The notes under the pieces were generated by a model. The model was not told the origin of the DNA. It saw nothing but the letters and a program-made list of their open reading frames with translations, and did not search any database. A program made the translations under genes and the position numbers. A stretch of 64,000 nucleotides of DNA from Rhodospirillaceae bacterium (GTDB lineage Bacteria > Pseudomonadota > Alphaproteobacteria > UBA8366), in NCBI GenBank assembly GCA_002724395.1, contig PBOR01000035.1:1-64000 (forward strand), read 5' to 3'. Below are positions 62,475-64,000 of the stretch, piece by piece; within the stretch, counting starts at the first letter, position 1, and each line of letters opens with the position of its first letter.

Positions 62475-63290
62475 TTGCCGTCTGAAATCAAGAATGTGGC
62501 GATTGGCGGTCTTGGTGCAATTGGTTTACGGACCGCTGAAGCTATCGATGCAGGTATAGAAGGATTGAAATTAAGCGCCGTTTCGGCACGTAACGTTGAG
62601 GCTGCGGAGAAGCGTGTTTTAAATTTCCGAAATCCACCGCCGGTAATGGCAATCACGGATCTCGCTGAACATGCTGATATTATCGTAGAATGTGCACCAG
62701 CGGCCCATTTTGATGATATCGCCGTGCCTGCAATTGAGGCTGGCTGTATATTTATCCCTTGTTCCTGTGGTCAATTGATTGAACGTGGTGCACTGATAGA
62801 GCGGGCAAAAGAGACAGGTGCGCAAATTCTTGTGCCAACCGGCGCGTTAGTAGGTTTCGATGCAGTGCGCGCGGCTGCGGAGGGGACGATCCACGAAGTA
62901 CGGATGGTCACTCGTAAGCCACCGGGAGGTATACAGGGCGCACCATATATTCAGAGAAATAATATCAATTTAGACAATGTCCAGGAGCCGTTGAAGGTAT
63001 TTGAAGGCACAGTTCGTGAGGCTGCGGCAGGATTTCCTGCTAATTTGAATGTAGCGGCTGCCTTAAGTATGGCCGCATTGGGGCCGGACAAAACTATTAT
63101 CGAGTTGTGGGCAGATCCTACTAAAACACGAAATGAACACACAATTATTGTAGATTCTGATGCTACATATTTCGAGATTAAGATCGCGGGTATTCCGTCG
63201 CCTGATAATCCGGCAACAGGTTTATTAACGCCCTTGAGCGTTATCGCCACCCTTCGAGCTTTGGTTTCTGCATTTAAAGTGGGTAGCTAA
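62475..63290 (+). CDS. nadX: L-aspartate dehydrogenase (NadX type)
   Basis: 271 residues from TTG at 62475, with a strong GGGGAGAAGG site just upstream. NAD(P)-dependent enzyme that makes iminoaspartate for NAD synthesis or runs aspartate catabolism. The N-terminal Rossmann motif is IGGLGAIGLRTAEAI near residue 10. IIVECAPAAHF near 69, SCGQLIERGAL near 97 and GFPANLNVAAALSMAALGPDKT near 187 (as FPANLNVAAALSMA) are family marks, and RNEHTIIVDSD near 215 carries the catalytic His. nadA/nadC are not in the window, so the pathway is open. Its stop abuts the convergent MFS gene. Confidence 0.9.
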   Translation: MPSEIKNVAIGGLGAIGLRTAEAIDAGIEGLKLSAVSARNVEAAEKRVLNFRNPPPVMAITDLAEHADIIVECAPAAHFDDIAVPAIEAGCIFIPCSCGQLIERGALIERAKETGAQILVPTGALVGFDAVRAAAEGTIHEVRMVTRKPPGGIQGAPYIQRNNINLDNVQEPLKVFEGTVREAAAGFPANLNVAAALSMAALGPDKTIIELWADPTKTRNEHTIIVDSDATYFEIKIAGIPSPDNPATGLLTPLSVIATLRALVSAFKVGS

Positions 63291-64000
63291 TCAATATTTA
63301 ATAGAAAGAAACCGGAAGCCGGCAGCAAGGCCAAGTGCACCAATAATGGCAAGGCCTGTGGCATAGCTGCCAATTAATTCCACATACAAGGTGAAGAGTG
63401 GTGGAATAATAACGAAGGATCCAAAGGCGTAAATTTGGCTACCTGCAGTGGCAGCAGCTGCCTTGCCTTCGGGCGCCAGCTTCGATACTTCCGAAAAATA
63501 CAGACCGACCCAGCCAAGATTGGCGTTTCCGAGTATAATTCCAAGAATGCAGAGCAACCAATATGACCCTCCTGCTGGAAATAAAGCCAAAATAAGAAAG
63601 CAGATGCCGGTAACGATTCCGCTGTAGCCAAGTATCAGTTTTGTAAGAATGACCCTGTCAGCCAGGACACCAAGATAGACGCGTGCCAGGATACTGGTGC
63701 CGTGCGCGAGGCCAAAGATCAAGCCCGCCCATTGTAATTCTAAACCAATATCTTGAACCAAATAGATAACAAGAAATGCAACAATACAGGCTTGACAGCC
63801 AATGAGCATGAAGGCCGCAATAGAAATGGCGCGGATTGGACCTTTTTCAAACACCAATCGGATCGGCTCCATGATGTCATTTGGGCGCAATGGGTAGGTT
63901 GGATCTCGGTCTTCATCAGCTTGCGATCGGAAAGGTTGCGCTACAATGGCTGCGAGAAATATTGCGCCACCAATGAGGAGCATTGCCATTTGCCAACCTG
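63291..64000 (-). CDS. MFS transporter, C-terminal part (runs off right edge)
   Basis: At least 236 residues, cut by the right edge: the frame is open upstream of the first Met at 63987-63989 (reading GWQ before it), so that Met is not the true start. About six membrane segments are visible, for example IRAISIAAFMLIGCQACIVAFLV, YWLLCILGIILGNANLGWVGLY and YATGLAIIGALGLAAGFRF (shown in part), matching the second half of a 12-span major facilitator. A central loop, RSQADEDRDPTYPLRPND, is the usual cytoplasmic loop between the halves. Substrate unknown. The TGA stop directly abuts the aspartate dehydrogenase stop. Confidence 0.87.
   Translation of the reverse strand, partial: GWQMAMLLIGGAIFLAAIVAQPFRSQADEDRDPTYPLRPNDIMEPIRLVFEKGPIRAISIAAFMLIGCQACIVAFLVIYLVQDIGLELQWAGLIFGLAHGTSILARVYLGVLADRVILTKLILGYSGIVTGICFLILALFPAGGSYWLLCILGIILGNANLGWVGLYFSEVSKLAPEGKAAAATAGSQIYAFGSFVIIPPLFTLYVELIGSYATGLAIIGALGLAAGFRFLSIKY

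Noticed and set aside
1-64000. tRNA, rRNA, CRISPR arrays, insertion sequences or phage genes
   Set aside because: No cloverleaf-like repeats, regular spaced repeats, transposase motifs or integrase sequences were seen in the spacers.

Overview
The window looks like a compact bacterial chromosome segment, most likely from an alphaproteobacterium. The pointers are a complete hopanoid gene set (hpnM, N, A, H, G, F, E, D and C interleaved with ispH, dxs and ispG), a TIGR02444-type protein, a gamma-class carbonic anhydrase-like protein, NadX-type aspartate dehydrogenase and QueC. I see no rRNA, tRNA, CRISPR array, phage gene or transposase. Assignments come from reading protein motifs by eye. No database search was run.

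Region 1 (1-19.1 kb) is mostly housekeeping. It holds an acyl-CoA dehydrogenase cut by the left edge, an NRDE protein, a secreted repeat protein overlapping purB, and an aldolase/dehydrogenase/aldolase trio on the plus strand. A periplasmic PpiC-type isomerase, parE and a carbonic anhydrase-like gene with a clear terminator follow. Next come an Fe-S (CCG-domain) protein tail-to-tail with a BisC/DMSO-reductase-like molybdoenzyme, map, sfsA and a CoA-transferase.

Region 2 (19.2-28.4 kb) is catabolic or accessory. A ComA-like (phosphosulfolactate synthase family) gene lies 3 nt from a ComC-like (Ldh_2 family) dehydrogenase. A gamma-glutamyltransferase, an MmgE/PrpD protein, queC, a Pta/Ptb-like acyltransferase, a TauE/SafE exporter and a class III aminotransferase follow. 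Several of these families recur in C2/C3 sulfonate metabolism, so an organosulfonate role is possible but unproven.

Region 3 (28.4-44.6 kb) is the hopanoid/isoprenoid cluster. It covers MEP-pathway steps (Dxs, IspG, IspH), squalene formation (HpnC, D, E), cyclisation (HpnF/Shc), side-chain addition (HpnH, HpnG), HpnA and outer-membrane transport (HpnM, HpnN). The shc gene is broken by one extra base near 36337; both sides otherwise read as normal cyclase.

Region 4 (44.6-62.0 kb) is the most unusual part. Four full-length UbiD-type decarboxylase genes lie in tandem on the minus strand. They are followed by a small ORF, a ThDP-dependent enzyme, a Rieske ferredoxin, a ferredoxin reductase and a MOSC protein. 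A 29-codon membrane-peptide ORF, too short for ordinary gene calling, sits between the third and second UbiD genes. Divergent from the cluster is a three-gene molybdenum hydroxylase (FAD, 2Fe-2S and Mo subunits). Beyond that come a signal-less NMT1-like binding protein and ubiX, which makes the prenyl-FMN cofactor UbiD enzymes need. Together these suggest a decarboxylation/hydroxylation island for aromatic or heteroaromatic acids, substrate unknown.

The right end carries a small secreted protein, an aspartate dehydrogenase and an MFS transporter cut by the edge. Gene packing is very tight: most convergent pairs abut or overlap.
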